Origin: Selaginella moellendorffii
Taxonomy: Eukaryota; Streptophyta; Lycopodiopsida; Selaginellales; Selaginellaceae
Direction of reading: 5' to 3'
Length of the DNA stretch: 64,000 nucleotides
Assembly: GCF_000143415.4 (NCBI RefSeq)
Contig: NW_003314293.1
Location: 191,670 to 255,669, forward strand
Shown here: positions 13,030-23,459 of the stretch, in pieces
Position numbering within the stretch: the first letter of the stretch is position 1
How the letters are laid out: every line of letters starts with the position of its first letter
Program-made: the position numbers and the translations under genes
The notes under the pieces: model-generated
Told to the model about the DNA's origin: nothing
What the model saw: only the letters and a program-made list of their open reading frames with translations
Databases searched by the model: none

Positions 13030-13283
13030 TGATGGAGAGGTAAATGATTTATCTTGTATATCATTTTAGGTAGAGCAAAAGAAGAAAGCTTGTCAAAATG
13101 AAATTATGCTTAAGTTTAACCATCCAAAAAAGAAAAGCTCGAGTTAAGTAGTGTTTGTCATAGACAAGTATGAAACAATTAAGACTGGTTATAAAATCAT
13201 GTAATATATAAATAACACTTATATGTGCTAAAAAACAACCCCCACTCACCATTATATGCATTTGCATTGAATTAACTATTTTT
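13030..13283 (+). mobile_element. family A 3' LTR, left fragment (split by Gypsy insertion)
   Basis: Matches 10095-10350 through the segment CCCCCACTCAC...TTGAATTAAC and then stops at the TGTTATG end of the Ty3/Gypsy element. The rest of the match (TTGCTTATGATTGTTTGTGCAAAG) continues at 18140 after the Gypsy element. Confidence 0.7.
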
Positions 13284-13497
13284 TGTTATGATCTAGCACA
13301 ACAAAAATAAATATTTAGTCTCCCTTTTATACTCCTTACCACCCAACCAACCCTGAGCTACCTCAAAAGTTCTATTATACCACCACTCCACTATGAGCTC
13401 TAGGGTAGGTTAAGTCCTTTACACTAACATGCCTTAATATACCTTTGAGCCTCCCTTTGACCAATGTTGACCACATGGTCAAAGATGGCACTTAACA
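13284..13497 (-). repeat. 3' LTR of the Ty3/Gypsy element at 13284-18134
   Basis: 214 bp beginning TGTTATGATC and ending CACTTAACA. It is collinear with 17937-18134, including the block GAGCTCTAGGGTAGGTTAAGT. Confidence 0.88.
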
Positions 13498-13559
13498 ATT
13501 CTTCCCCTTTAATAAAATCCTTGTTCTATGGATGAGTTGTATTGGTGATCACCCTTTTT

Positions 13560-14240
13560 AAGGAATTCTACTGAAGCTCTTGGTCCATCTTCCACAGCCA
13601 TATACATCAAGGAGACATTGGGCCTGTCACTCCAAGATAGTATACCTTTTAACTAGCTGACATAAAATACTAGATGAATTTTTACCCCAGTTGGCAGCCG
13701 CATTTGATAAGCCGCTTTACTAATGCGCTCCATCACTTAATATGAACCAGCATATTAATAGGAAAGTTTGTCACTCTTCCCTGTCCGTAAAGGCACCAAG
13801 GTGTTCTATTACTTACTTGACGGAAAGATCACTCAGATGAAGATGAGATCACCCATCTTATATTCCTGGAATTGGTGATGGTTATTAGCAAACTTCTCCA
13901 TTCTATCCTAAGCTGCCTACAAACTCCATTTGCACACCACTAGAATTTCATCAAGTTTTATAGCTAGATCAATTGCCTCTGAATCAAGCTTATCTTGAAC
14001 ATCCTTATTCAAATGCAATCCCAACTCCACCGCTGTTTGCGGATGCTTTCCAAATATGGCAAAGTAAAGATTTAGCTTGGTTCCACTGTATTAGCTATTG
14101 TTGTAAGTAAATTGCATTAATGGAAGATATAAATCCCATTATCCTTGCCTTTGACCAATGCTACAATATAGCATATCCTCCATTATTTAATTCACATGCT
14201 CGGTTTGCTCATTTATTTGAGGATGATCTCCATTCAAGAG
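13560..14240 (-). pseudogene. integrase C-terminal part and GPY/F-like tail, degenerate
   Basis: Minus-strand translation shows a segment of the HPQ..TEHVN type (about 14220-14180), the normal continuation of a Gypsy integrase core. It is followed by a tail resembling GPYEVxERIxxxAYxLxLP and IHPVFHVSQLK (about 13780-13650), with several stops. It is separated from its own catalytic core, which lies inverted next to it. Confidence 0.65.
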
Positions 14241-14249
14241 TTTCAAAAT

Positions 14250-14690
14250 CACTTATATAGCCTTTGCAGGGAAGAAGATGTATGAGTTGATTAAGTGCAA
14301 TTTTTATTGGTGGAATATAAAGGCTGATATCCTTGAGTATTGAAAATCATGTGAGTTTTGTCAGTGAATAAATGTGTCGTAGGAGAAGCCAAGGGGACTT
14401 TTGGAACCTTTACCTATTTGTTAGAGTTATTGGTGTAGTATCTCTATGGACTTCATCACTTGTTTACCACAAACACAGAGGCAAAAGGAGTAAGTATGGG
14501 TTATAGTGGATTAGTTGACTAAGTATGTATGGTTGTTGGCTTTTCGAAAGACTATCACTGCCTTAGACTTTACTGTGGTCTACTTGGAGAAGGTTTTTCT
14601 TGATTTTGGTTTGCCGGAGGACATCATTAGTGATCAAGATTCAAAGTTCACAAATGGATTTTGGAAGAGCTTCCCAAAATGACCAGCCTC
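14250..14690 (+). pseudogene. integrase HHCC and catalytic-core fragment, inverted relative to its element
   Basis: The plus-strand translation reads KMYELIKCNFYWW, then CEFCQ (the CC of the HHCC zinc finger), MDFITCLP (first catalytic Asp) and DQDSKFTNGFWKSF (second Asp region), with in-frame stops. These are consecutive parts of a Gypsy integrase, but on the strand opposite to the flanking RNase H and integrase tail. That points to a local inversion of about 450 bp, or a misassembly. Confidence 0.75.
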
Positions 14691-14699
14691 TTGATGATT

Positions 14700-15416
14700 A
14701 TGATAGTGGAATAAAACTTGAATAATTAATGCATCCACCCATAGCAAATATACATGGCCATTGTAATAAAGAATCCCATCCACTAATGAGAAAGGTGCTT
14801 CCATCTGGTCTCACAAAGAGACCACCTCAACATCCTGAGGTTGAGCACGTGCAACCAATTGCTCAAACTCATTGACCACCTTACTCAAATGACGACAAAA
14901 CTATGTTTGTAATGTCGTCATATGATAAACATGAGATAAAGTATCTGCCACCACATTCAATTTTCCCAAACAATACTCAATAGGAAACCCTCTAAACTCT
15001 ATGAGTTTGACCATCTAACGAGCTTGCCTAGTGTTTAGCTCTTTCTATGTGAAAAGATACACAAGTGGTTTGTGATTTGTTAACACCACGAATAGTGCAC
15101 CATAAAGATAGTGCCGCTATGTCTGCAAAACATGAACAATAGAGAGTAACTTCTTTTTATATGTGGAATAACATTGTTCTATAGGATTCAAAGTTCGACT
15201 CTCATATGCAATAGGCTGTCCCTCTTGCATGAGAACTCCTCCCAGTGCATAACCACTCGCATCACATATCACTTCGTAAAGTTTTGATGGATTAGCAATA
15301 TCAAGTATTGGAGCCTCACTCAACAATTGTTTCAACGCCACAAAACTCTCCTCTTGTGGCTTCTTCCACTCGAATGGCATGTTCTCGCGCAACAACCATG
15401 TCAAAGGAATAGCCAT
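14700..15416 (-). pseudogene. Gypsy RNase H domain, degenerate
   Basis: The minus-strand run from 15416 reads FEWKKPQEESFVALK, PILDIANPSK, VICDASGYALGGVLMQ and PIAYESRTLNPIEQCYST, the standard Gypsy RNase H region, including the first Asp in CDASG. Downstream the frame is broken but GKLNVVADTLS can be read (about 14960), followed by the DGILYYNG linker that normally precedes integrase. Confidence 0.85.
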
Positions 15417-15440
15417 CTTCGCAAACTTATGCTGGAAACG

Positions 15441-16210
15441 TTAGTAGTAACCTACGATACCAAGAGAGTTGTGTAACTTAGCCACTAAAGTTGGTGTAGG
15501 AAAATTTTCCACCATTGCTACCTTCCTTAGATCCATCTTGACACCATTAGATGTCACAATATAGCCTAGATATTCCTCTTTTAACTTTGTAAATTCATAT
15601 TTACTCTTCTTCGCATAAAGTTTTATGTCACGTAGTAACAAAAGAATGTTATGCAAATGCACACTATGATCCTCCATATTCTTGCTAAAAACAAAAATAT
15701 CGTCCAAGAAAATCTCCACAAACTCATGAAGATAACACCCAAATACCTCCATTATCAACCGAGTAAATGTGGCTAATGCATCTGTCAAACCAAATAGCAT
15801 AACTGTAAACTCAAAATGCCCGAAGCTTGTGTTGAATGCTGTCTTGGAGATAGATGCATCATTCATTGCAATCTGATGATATCCACTCCTCAAAGCAATC
15901 TTGGTAAACATTCATGCTTCTCTAAGTTTGTCTAAGATATCATCCACACGCAGCATCAGCATCTTATCCTTCACTGTCTTCTTGTTCAAGACACGGTAAT
16001 CAATACACATTTGCATTGAACCATCCTTTTTTTTTCAAAAGCAAGACTGGAGCATCAAATGAAGACTTATTTGGCTAAATAAATCCAAACTCAAGTAACT
16101 CCTTGACTTGTTATTGAACTTCTTGCTCTTCCGCATAACTTAACCAAAATGGACATCAGTAAATTGGCCGTGTCCCTAGCTCCAACGTAATTCTATGCTC
16201 CACACCTCAT
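15441..16210 (-). pseudogene. Gypsy reverse transcriptase, degenerate
   Basis: The minus-strand ORF from 15911 to 15441 carries RSGYHQI, a TAFNTSFGHFEF block, and the catalytic FLDD box (15699-15710), followed by KSKYEFTKLKEEYLGYIVT. The first catalytic aspartate, expected in the K-(I/L)-D-L context, is replaced by Ala (KIAL, codon 15894-15896). The upstream fingers region to about 16210 is recognisable but interrupted by stops. Confidence 0.88.
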
Positions 16211-16479
16211 AATGGAGGCAATTCATGAGGAAGTTTAGATGGAAAAACATCAAAAAACTCATTGAGTACATCCCATATTGCTATTTTTCCCCCACACATA
16301 CTTTGGTCCCCCAAATCACAAAAAAACAGTAAGTAATTCAAATGTGGATAAGCCCCTTCAAAGATGTAACGAAGAGTATAACAATTAAAGGTTGAACTCC
16401 CTCTCCAAACCACACATCTTTAATGCTATTGTACTCTAGTGAAACACACTTAATATTCCACTTTATCTCTGGATCCACT

Positions 16480-16725
16480 TTCACTAGCTATGGCATCCCA
16501 AGAATGAGATTTACATGATGGATATCTGTGAGATAAAAAATCTTCATAAGTGTGGTTTTGCCAACCAACACTTCCATCCTTTTTACAAAAGCATCGAAAT
16601 GCTGAGCAAAGGTAATTGCACTTTCCATTGTATATAGAAGAACACCTCGTGTGACCAGGCCATACTCCACAATAAACTTTGCTGAAACAAAGTTATCATC
16701 ACTCCCACTATCTAGTAAAATCTAC
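16480..16725 (-). pseudogene. retropepsin-like aspartic protease fragment
   Basis: On the minus strand LLDSGSDDNF (about 16720-16690) matches the D-S/T-G catalytic motif of retrotransposon proteases. It is followed by VKRMEVLVG and HHVNLILGMP, the usual ILGMP-type end of the domain. Confidence 0.75.
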
Positions 16726-16959
16726 ACTAGACTGCCACAGAACACACCCTCTAGCATTAAAGTTGATTCACAAGTGTCCTTAAACTTCATTTTGTTCTAC
16801 ATATAGTTGAGTTAATGAGCAATGATTCAAAGCCTTTTCTTCCGATTGAAATGGTCATTCCCATCATCCTCATGTTGTAGAGTTTGCAACTTTTCAGTAT
16901 TTAACTTACTATTAGTAGAAGATTGGCCATTATTTTTGCCTTGCTACTTGTTCTTCAAC

Positions 16960-17610
16960 TGTAAACAATTAGCTTTGTAGTGTTTGAGCTCGCTGCAATG
17001 ATGACAACTTTATTTATAATTCTTCACAAAGAACTTTTACTTTTTTGACACCTTTGCATCCAAAGTAGTCACCATAGACTTTAACTTATGGTGGTTGTTC
17101 CCATCCTTGTGTCCATAGCAATCATTATGACGATTCTCGACAAAAGAACTCCTCAAACACTTGTGAGATTTATGCTTGTCATTATCAAGTCAATGAGCTA
17201 TATCAAAGAGCTCCTCCAAATTCTTTGTAGGCTGAGAATGACAGAAGTGTTGGTGCATGCTCTCACTATGAAGGCTATCAATGAAGTAGGACTTGTTCTT
17301 ATCTGGATCCTTTGTTAGAACATGACTAATTAAGCAAGTAAGCTTCTCAATATAGTCCTCGAGCATCATTTTGCTTTGCTGAAAATGTCGAAGTTCTATA
17401 CAAGCATTTTCCATATTGTAGTGAGGGGCAAAACATAAATGGAAAGCAGCCTCAAACTCATCCATGGTAGACATTAGTGGTGTTTTATCTGCAACACAAG
17501 ACTCTTCAAGCCAATTCCACCACCGAAAATCCACATCATGCAAAACAATTGGAATAGCCACTAAACCCTCTACATTCGGAGTTCCCTTAATAGCCAAGAA
17601 CTTCTTCACA
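16960..17610 (-). pseudogene. Gag capsid region with CCHC zinc knuckle
   Basis: The minus-strand ORF 17609-17190 has Gypsy gag features: RWWNWLEE, an FCFAPHYN-like FHLCFAPHY, and a run ending SQPTKNLEELFDIAH. Further downstream (about 16966-17010) a C-x2-C-x4-H-x4-C knuckle is read as CHHC..H..C. This places gag upstream of protease on the same strand. Confidence 0.75.
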
Positions 17611-17936
17611 TTGGCTAGCTAAGTGAGACACTTGTCTACACCACCATCACTAAAAAAGGTTGGAATCTTAAGTTGATCTACCAAGGAAGGCTTATTTGGA
17701 GCATTACCATGTTCAGCTTCAAGTGCCTCAACATGCTCACACATGGTATTTATCATGCCATGCATCTCATCTTACATTTCTTGCTGATTTCAATTAAGGG
17801 TTCATAGTTCATGAACAACATCTTGAATAGTTCAAACCTCTGTAGCTTCATTGGCACCATCATCAGCACCACCATTGACAATAAAATTCCAACGTTCAAC
17901 TTGGTTGGCCATCGCAACCAACTCCTCTAATACCAA

Positions 17937-18134
17937 TGTTATGATCCGGTGTAAAAAAATATTTAATCTCCCTCTTGAGATTCCTCACCCCAAGCTACCT
18001 CAAAAGTTTTATTGTGCCACCACTCCATTAAGAGCTCTAGGGTAGGTTAAGTCCCTTACCCTAATATGCCTTAATATACCTTGGAGCCTCCTTTTGACTA
18101 AAGTTGACCACATAGTCAAAGTTGGCATTTAACA
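17937..18134 (-). repeat. 5' LTR of the Ty3/Gypsy element at 13284-18134
   Basis: 198 bp, TGTTATGATC to ATTTAACA. The primer site TTGGTATTAGAGG lies immediately inside it on the minus strand. Confidence 0.88.
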
Positions 18135-18225
18135 TCTTTTCTCTTGCTTATGATTGTTTGTGCAAAGTATAGTTGAAAGAGTGACATATATTTATCCTTA
18201 CTCATATTTTTGGGATTCAAGGCTG
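18135..18225 (+). mobile_element. family A 3' LTR, right fragment
   Basis: Continues the match to 10345-10430 (TTGTGCAAAGTA, GTTGA.AGAGT, ACTCATA) exactly where the left fragment stops at 13283. This shows that the Gypsy element inserted into this LTR. Confidence 0.7.
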
Positions 18226-19024
18226 AGTTCCTTTATATTATTTTCTCATTCTTCTTTTTCTCTCCTTCTATGTTTTTGTCTTTGTTTGTTTGTCACTATT
18301 TTGCAGGCAGGGGCAAGAAAGTGAGTATAGGCAAAAAAAACATTACTCATGGGTATATCAAGAAGGTCAAAGATAGTTATTGCCATGTCAACTATAAGTA
18401 AATTTATGAGTAACCACTTATAGAAAGTTTATAATTATATGGTAAGCACAAAAACAATTTATATAATATATGCTACTTCAATGGGAGGTAATATTATACC
18501 TTTTATTGATTCTGACTTTGTTGGTAATCATGATGATAAAGATTTAGAATAAGTTGGTGCTTTGGAGGAGGTATAAGTTAGAGAAGTAAAAAGTAAATGA
18601 TAATATGTTATAAATATGATTATGGGTATCAAAAGTTATTTGTAAAAGAGTCTTTTTGAATATTCTCTTTTTACTACTACAATGCCAAGAAATTGATATT
18701 GGTGAATCATGGTAGTAGGAAATTAATATTAGTTTCTCAACTAACTTGGGTGAAGGTTGATAAAGTGTTGAGTAGTCATCATATATGTACTTGATCAAAA
18801 GAGCATAAAAAAAAATTCTATTAATTAAATATACTTGATTTAATTAGAAAAACTCATTTGCTAGATTGCATTTGCTACTGTTGGGAACCGTAGTGATATT
18901 GAATATAATAGCTTAGTATATTTACTAATTATTCTTGCTCTCTATACATTAATCACATTAACTATTTATGAAAAGTGTTTAAATCTGCTAGTTAAACATA
19001 TCTTTAGAATGTAGAGATTGTATT
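18226..19024. other. AT-rich spacer without a gene
   Basis: No supportable ORF or repeat boundary. Ends at the GTATT target-site copy (19020-19024) of the large LTR element. Confidence 0.5.
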
Positions 19025-20627
19025 TGTAAGCGACTAATTTTTCCATTCTACTTTAGTCACTTAACCACATCTCTGACCACTTGGAGAAGACTCATCTACA
19101 ACCTCCTTAAGTCCAATTCAAGATTTGGGACTTGCTAGCCCGAAGAATGGCATCCATACCACTCATCCTTTTCACTTGGTCCAAGTGCTTCATGTGTCCG
19201 GTCCCAAGACCGACACTCCAAGGTACCATCAACATACCAACTTGTTACACTAAGGCCATGCCCATTCACCTTGGTACCATTGGTGGTCCAACACCACCTA
19301 CATTGCAGTCCCGTCTCTCAACGACTAGGCCATTTGTCCAGGAGTGACCATCCAAGATCCACTCCTTAGCATCCTTGAGATACCCACAGACAAGGGGAAC
19401 CACCTTCCCCAATATCCCTTTTACAATCCCCATTAAGTCCCTTTTCCGTCCATAGTTGAGTTTGCCTACTCTACCACTGGGACAAGGCCCACAAGCCCGA
19501 CCACTAAGTCCCACTGTCCTCTAGGACTTTCTCACCACATGACCGTAACCTTTGTCACCACACTTGAGGACTGTTCCTCTTCCATTCTATAGTCTGGGAC
19601 TTTGGGACAACATTTCGGAACACCATGGCCTTACGCGAGCCTTGTGGGTACTCTCCTTGCCTTCCACCTTTTGGTGCTCTAGCCATGGGCTTAGAGCGAG
19701 GTTCCGTTGAGCCACACTAGGTATCCAAGTAGGTAGTGCCACCCACACTTGGACTGAGAGCATCGACCATTCGATCTCCCGGGGGAACTAAAGCCGGCTC
19801 TTGAACACTTTACCAAGCTACCTCGCTTGACAATCCGTATTCACTCTAGCATTGGACCTCTTAGTGGTTATCCCATCACCCAACACCTGAGTACAGCCTT
19901 CCTGGGCCAAACTGGCCTTTTCTGGTCAAACTGGCTCCACTTAAGTCCTCCCCCTACTATACTTTTTGGAGCTCAACAAACCCCTTAGGGTCTGGGAGAT
20001 GAATGCTTTGGGCTTTCACCCTCTCAAACTCAAACTTGAACTCGGACTTGGACTCGGACTCGGACTTGGTCTCAGACTCGGACTCGGGCTCAGACTCGGT
20101 CTTAGCCTTGGTCTCGGTCTCAGTCTCGGCCTTGGTCCCGGTCTCGGTTTTGGTCTTGGTCTCGGTCTTGGTCTCGGTTTCGACTTCAGACTCCATCTCG
20201 GGTCCTTCTCGGACTCCATCTTGGATTCCATTTTGGGTCCATCTCGGACTCCATCTCGGTCCATCTCGGACTCCATCTCAGACTCCATCTCGGGTCCATC
20301 TCGGACTCCATCTTGGGTCCATCTCGGACTCAATCTTGGGTCCATCTTGGGTCCACCTTGGACTCCACCTCGAACTCCATCTCGGACTCCATCTCAGACA
20401 CTTCCACGTGTCATGTTTTGGTCCTCTTGTGTCCCCTTTTCTAGAGACTCACTCATGGCTCGCCTCGTGCTTATTCTTCGAGCACTTCGTTGGGAGTTCC
20501 ACTCTCGACTTTCTCAAGTCGGAGCTTTTAGTCCAAACGTGTTATACTCCTTTGGCTTTCGCTTCGGCCACTACCACGTGGTGCCCTTTCGGCTCCACTT
20601 TGGGGCCTAGGGATTTTGTGTCTCACA
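19025..20627 (-). repeat. 3' LTR of LARD-like element, 1603 bp
   Basis: Starts TGTAAGCGACTAATT and ends GTGTCTCACA on the plus strand. Contains GC-richer tandem repeats (20036-20400: CTCGGACT/CTCGGTCT hexamers, then CCATCTCGGACT-type units) that produce long but meaningless open frames. By eye it differs from the other LTR at about 6% of positions in the first 135 bp, so the insertion is not recent. Confidence 0.92.
20036..20400. repeat. short tandem repeats inside the LTR (TCGGAC-type and CTCCATCTCGGA-type)
   Basis: A 6-bp periodic block (about 20036-20185) is followed by a roughly 14-bp periodic block (about 20190-20400). The same two blocks occur in the other LTR at about 37975-38130 and 38130-38430 with different copy numbers. 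Confidence 0.85.
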
Positions 20628-22336
20628 ACTCCACCACCCATAGATGAAGTTCGCTGTCTTCATCAAACGGTAAACCATTTTATAAAGTAACACCCGCATG
20701 TATTACCACTTCCATCCTTGGCACCCAACCAATATTTGTCTATGGTTTGACACCAAAGGCTCACCATGCTTTATCCATCCTCTAAGGAGCATAGTCTCTT
20801 CAACATAGAGACTCTTTCGACCACCTATGGTGGTTTGCTCACTTTTATTGGTTTAGTTCTCACTAAACCCATTAGAGACACCCTCTCTAATTCAATTTCA
20901 CTACTCATTTCTGAGTAGCCTCAGTTCCCATTGATATAAATTTGCACTCTGGAACTTTTAAATTTGACTTGTCAAAGTCAATTTTCTAAGTGTCTCCGAC
21001 ACTTTGCATTACACATATTATGCAACTCCACTTCCCCATCTTTGGAAGTTCTCTATTTGAAGGCACCATCATCCTCTTTCTTATTTTGTGTGACCTTTGG
21101 CACTAAGTTCCAGTTATCCTAATTTGTGCTAGGGTTGTCCACGTCCCTATTATTTGGCTATTTGCCCGCTCCCTCCCTTGGAGCTTCCACTTTCGCTAAA
21201 TCGAAGCAATTGGGAATCCATCCTTGGAAACACATTGCCTTTCCCACAATTCGTTAGGACTCAACACATTAGTGTTCTTAGCCTAGCTTTACGTTTTTGA
21301 TTCTTTCCCATGATTCCCATGGCTCTTTTCTTAGCCACTAGTCTTTTGCTCCTATCCTTGATTGTTTCATCTAGTAGCATCGAATCACTACCTCCATTCT
21401 TGAGGTATCCTTTCAGTTCCATAGCAAAAACTTTGCTTTGCCAAGTCTAGAGGGTGTTCACCCCTGGTATGTCTCTTTAGGATTTTCTACTGTGGGCTCT
21501 ACCCCTGGCCCAACTTTGTGACCCTCCTCTGGGTCTTTTATAGTGATTACCTTCTTCGGACTCACTATGCCATCGCATAGTTATAAATGATTTCCTTTAG
21601 GTGTTCTTCCCACTTGGTCACCTTGACCAAGCCACACCATCATCAATAGTTCAAACCAACACTTTGAACTAGGAACTTTATCTCTTAACCTCACAAAGAC
21701 CTTGTCCTTGTTTTGGCCATAAGATCACCTAGTGATCACACCTTGGCACTTTAATAGGTTTGCCAATAGGTATTAAGTCTTCCAAACCTTTAAGTTATTC
21801 ACAATGACCCCGGGGGCATCCCCCACACTTGGCGGTGCACCCAAGCCAGCCCTTCCAACTAAGGGTCTATAGCAACTGAGATTGGGTGTCCCCATCTCAT
21901 TCACCACGTCCTTGGTGCCACTCGCACCAAGTGTTCAAGTTAGATATGCCGAGCCACACTAAGCAATCTAACCATGCATCACGACTTCGAGGCATCCCTC
22001 CCTTGGCAGTGTGCCTAAACTAGTCTCCTCACTGAGAGTCCATGACCACTGAAAAATGAGTGTCTTCATATTCCAAACCATCACCACGCTCTAGTGATTT
22101 GGGACTCGAACCCAAGCATTAGAGGGTTGGGACTCAAATGCAACCTCCGTATATGCATCTACGGACGGCATCACCCTAGATGCCTGGCGTGACTCCCCAT
22201 GCCGGTGCACTAATTTATTTCCAAAGTGTGCTACAGATCATAGCTTAGAGACTTAGTCCCTCCAAATTGCCAAGTGCTCTCACTTGACAAGTCTATGATC
22301 ATGTATAGACTCCTCCATGCTTGGCCCCATGGACCA
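20628..22336 (-). mobile_element. LARD internal sequence, 3' half, non-coding
   Basis: No ORF with a recognisable domain on either strand. Begins with the purine tract next to the 3' LTR and ends at the Mutator-like insertion. No gag-pol remnant can be read. Confidence 0.6.
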
Positions 22337-22347
22337 CCCCTTTTGAA

Positions 22348-22418
22348 GGGGCGCAGACCATACTTGAGCTCACAAGTTAAAGAGTTGAGCTCATGAGTTG
22401 AGCTCAATTTTCAATTGT
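22348..22418 (+). repeat. left terminal inverted repeat of the Mutator-like element
   Basis: Built from repeated GAGTTGAGCTC units. The core 22382-22409 pairs with 34600-34627 in inverted orientation (27 of 28 bases). An extra partial unit (CTTGAGCTCACAAGTT) makes the left end about 20 bp longer. Confidence 0.75.
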
Positions 22419-22984
22419 AATTTAATACAAATATTATAAACTTTAAAATTTTAAGGTTATGGCGAACCTAATAATTTAATAACTCTCTATATATTATATA
22501 GATAAAAATGTTCTAAAGAACACTTCTTGTTCTAATAATTTAAATATTTACTACATGCAATGATAGGGACATTTGTTAGAACATTTGTTTGTCAGTTCTT
22601 TAAATTTGTACTCTATGCTTTTTGGCTAGTAAATGTCAGGTTTGTCAGAATTAAAAAATTATTAAATTTGAAATAAGATTCTATGTAAAGCCATATAACC
22701 GTTTGAAAGGAAAAAAAAATAACCGTTGATGTAAGTTTATTACATATAAAAGAAAGACTTAGTTCTTTTTGGAATACATTCTTGAGGGCTTTGTCGTAGC
22801 ATACTGTCTAGAATTTATAAATCTTCATTCACACTCTTATTCGAAAAAAGGGAAATACACACAAATGTCTATGAGTTCTAGTGTTGGTAATTTTAACTCT
22901 CATAATCTTTCTTCCTAGGGTTCAAGGGCTAAGAGATGCAATAACTATCCCATTGCATAGCATAACTAAACCACACAAGAGAAT

Positions 22985-23254
22985 GAAAAAGAGGATAGTG
23001 ATGCAATGACAGAGGGTGCAACAAATTGGGTGAAAAAGAATGTCCTCTTACTTGTTTTAGAAAAGTACAATTCTGCCACTTTCAAGAAGTGCCCCATATG
23101 TTTTCTAGCGTTTGGTGGAAACAATGGCAATGATCAGTATGATGGTATATATGCTCTTGCAACACATTGCAATATCACGCACCCGAAAGACTACCATGAA
23201 ATCTTTTTTGAGATGGTAAAGATAGAAATGGAGACACACGAGTACTATGGGTAG
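22985..23254 (+). CDS. small CPIC zinc-finger-like ORF of the Mutator-like element
   Basis: An open frame (ATG at 23006, 82 codons) with FKKCPICFLAF followed by GIYALATHCNITH, a C-x2-C...H-C pattern that looks like a single BED- or C2H2-like finger. A similar pattern (WCPICYFF...FLKHCRNC) occurs in the minus-strand ORF near the opposite end of the transposon, so the two may be related. No specific family is recognised. It may be one exon of a decayed accessory gene. Confidence 0.4.
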   Translation, partial: EKEDSDAMTEGATNWVKKNVLLLVLEKYNSATFKKCPICFLAFGGNNGNDQYDGIYALATHCNITHPKDYHEIFFEMVKIEMETHEYYG

Positions 23255-23459
23255 TATTGCGAAAAGAACACTTGGAAGCATATAAAAGGAAAAGTGAAAT
23301 GAAAAATCACATTTTTATTAATTATATAAAGTATAATAAGTTTTATTGATAGAGAATAAACATTGATAGTGTTGGAGAAATCTAATTAGCTCCAAAAGTT
23401 TTCTGCAACTCAGCAATAGTAAGGCTTGTTTGGTGTATATGAATATCCACTTTAGGATC

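Larger units (their letters stand above)
13284..18134 (-). mobile_element. Ty3/Gypsy LTR retrotransposon, degenerate, minus strand
   Basis: A 4.85-kb element with short LTRs at 13284-13497 and 17937-18134, both TGTTA...TAACA. A primer site TTGGTATTAGAGG (minus strand, about 17923-17936) follows the 5' LTR, and a polypurine tract AAAGGGGAAGAAT (minus strand, about 13498-13512) precedes the 3' LTR. Flanking pentamers are TTTTT and TCTTT, a target duplication with one mismatch. The order gag, zinc knuckle, protease, RT, RNase H, integrase, GPY/F-like tail is that of Ty3/Gypsy. The element is inactive: it has many stops, and the integrase core is inverted. It sits inside the family A 3' LTR. Confidence 0.88.

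Noticed and set aside
13061-13267. 68-codon hydrophobic minus-strand ORF
   Set aside because: It falls within the split family A LTR and is not kept in the other LTR copy.
17915-17940. Possible tRNA fragment (GATACCAA-type sequences also at 36980 and 41670)
   Set aside because: Each is a 10-18 base primer site next to an LTR end. No cloverleaf can be formed around it.
19966-20647. Two 214-codon plus-strand ORFs made of GLGLGL and DSDSDS repeats (also at 37831-38705)
   Set aside because: They arise from 6-bp and 14-bp tandem repeats within the LTRs; all frames stay open for the same reason.
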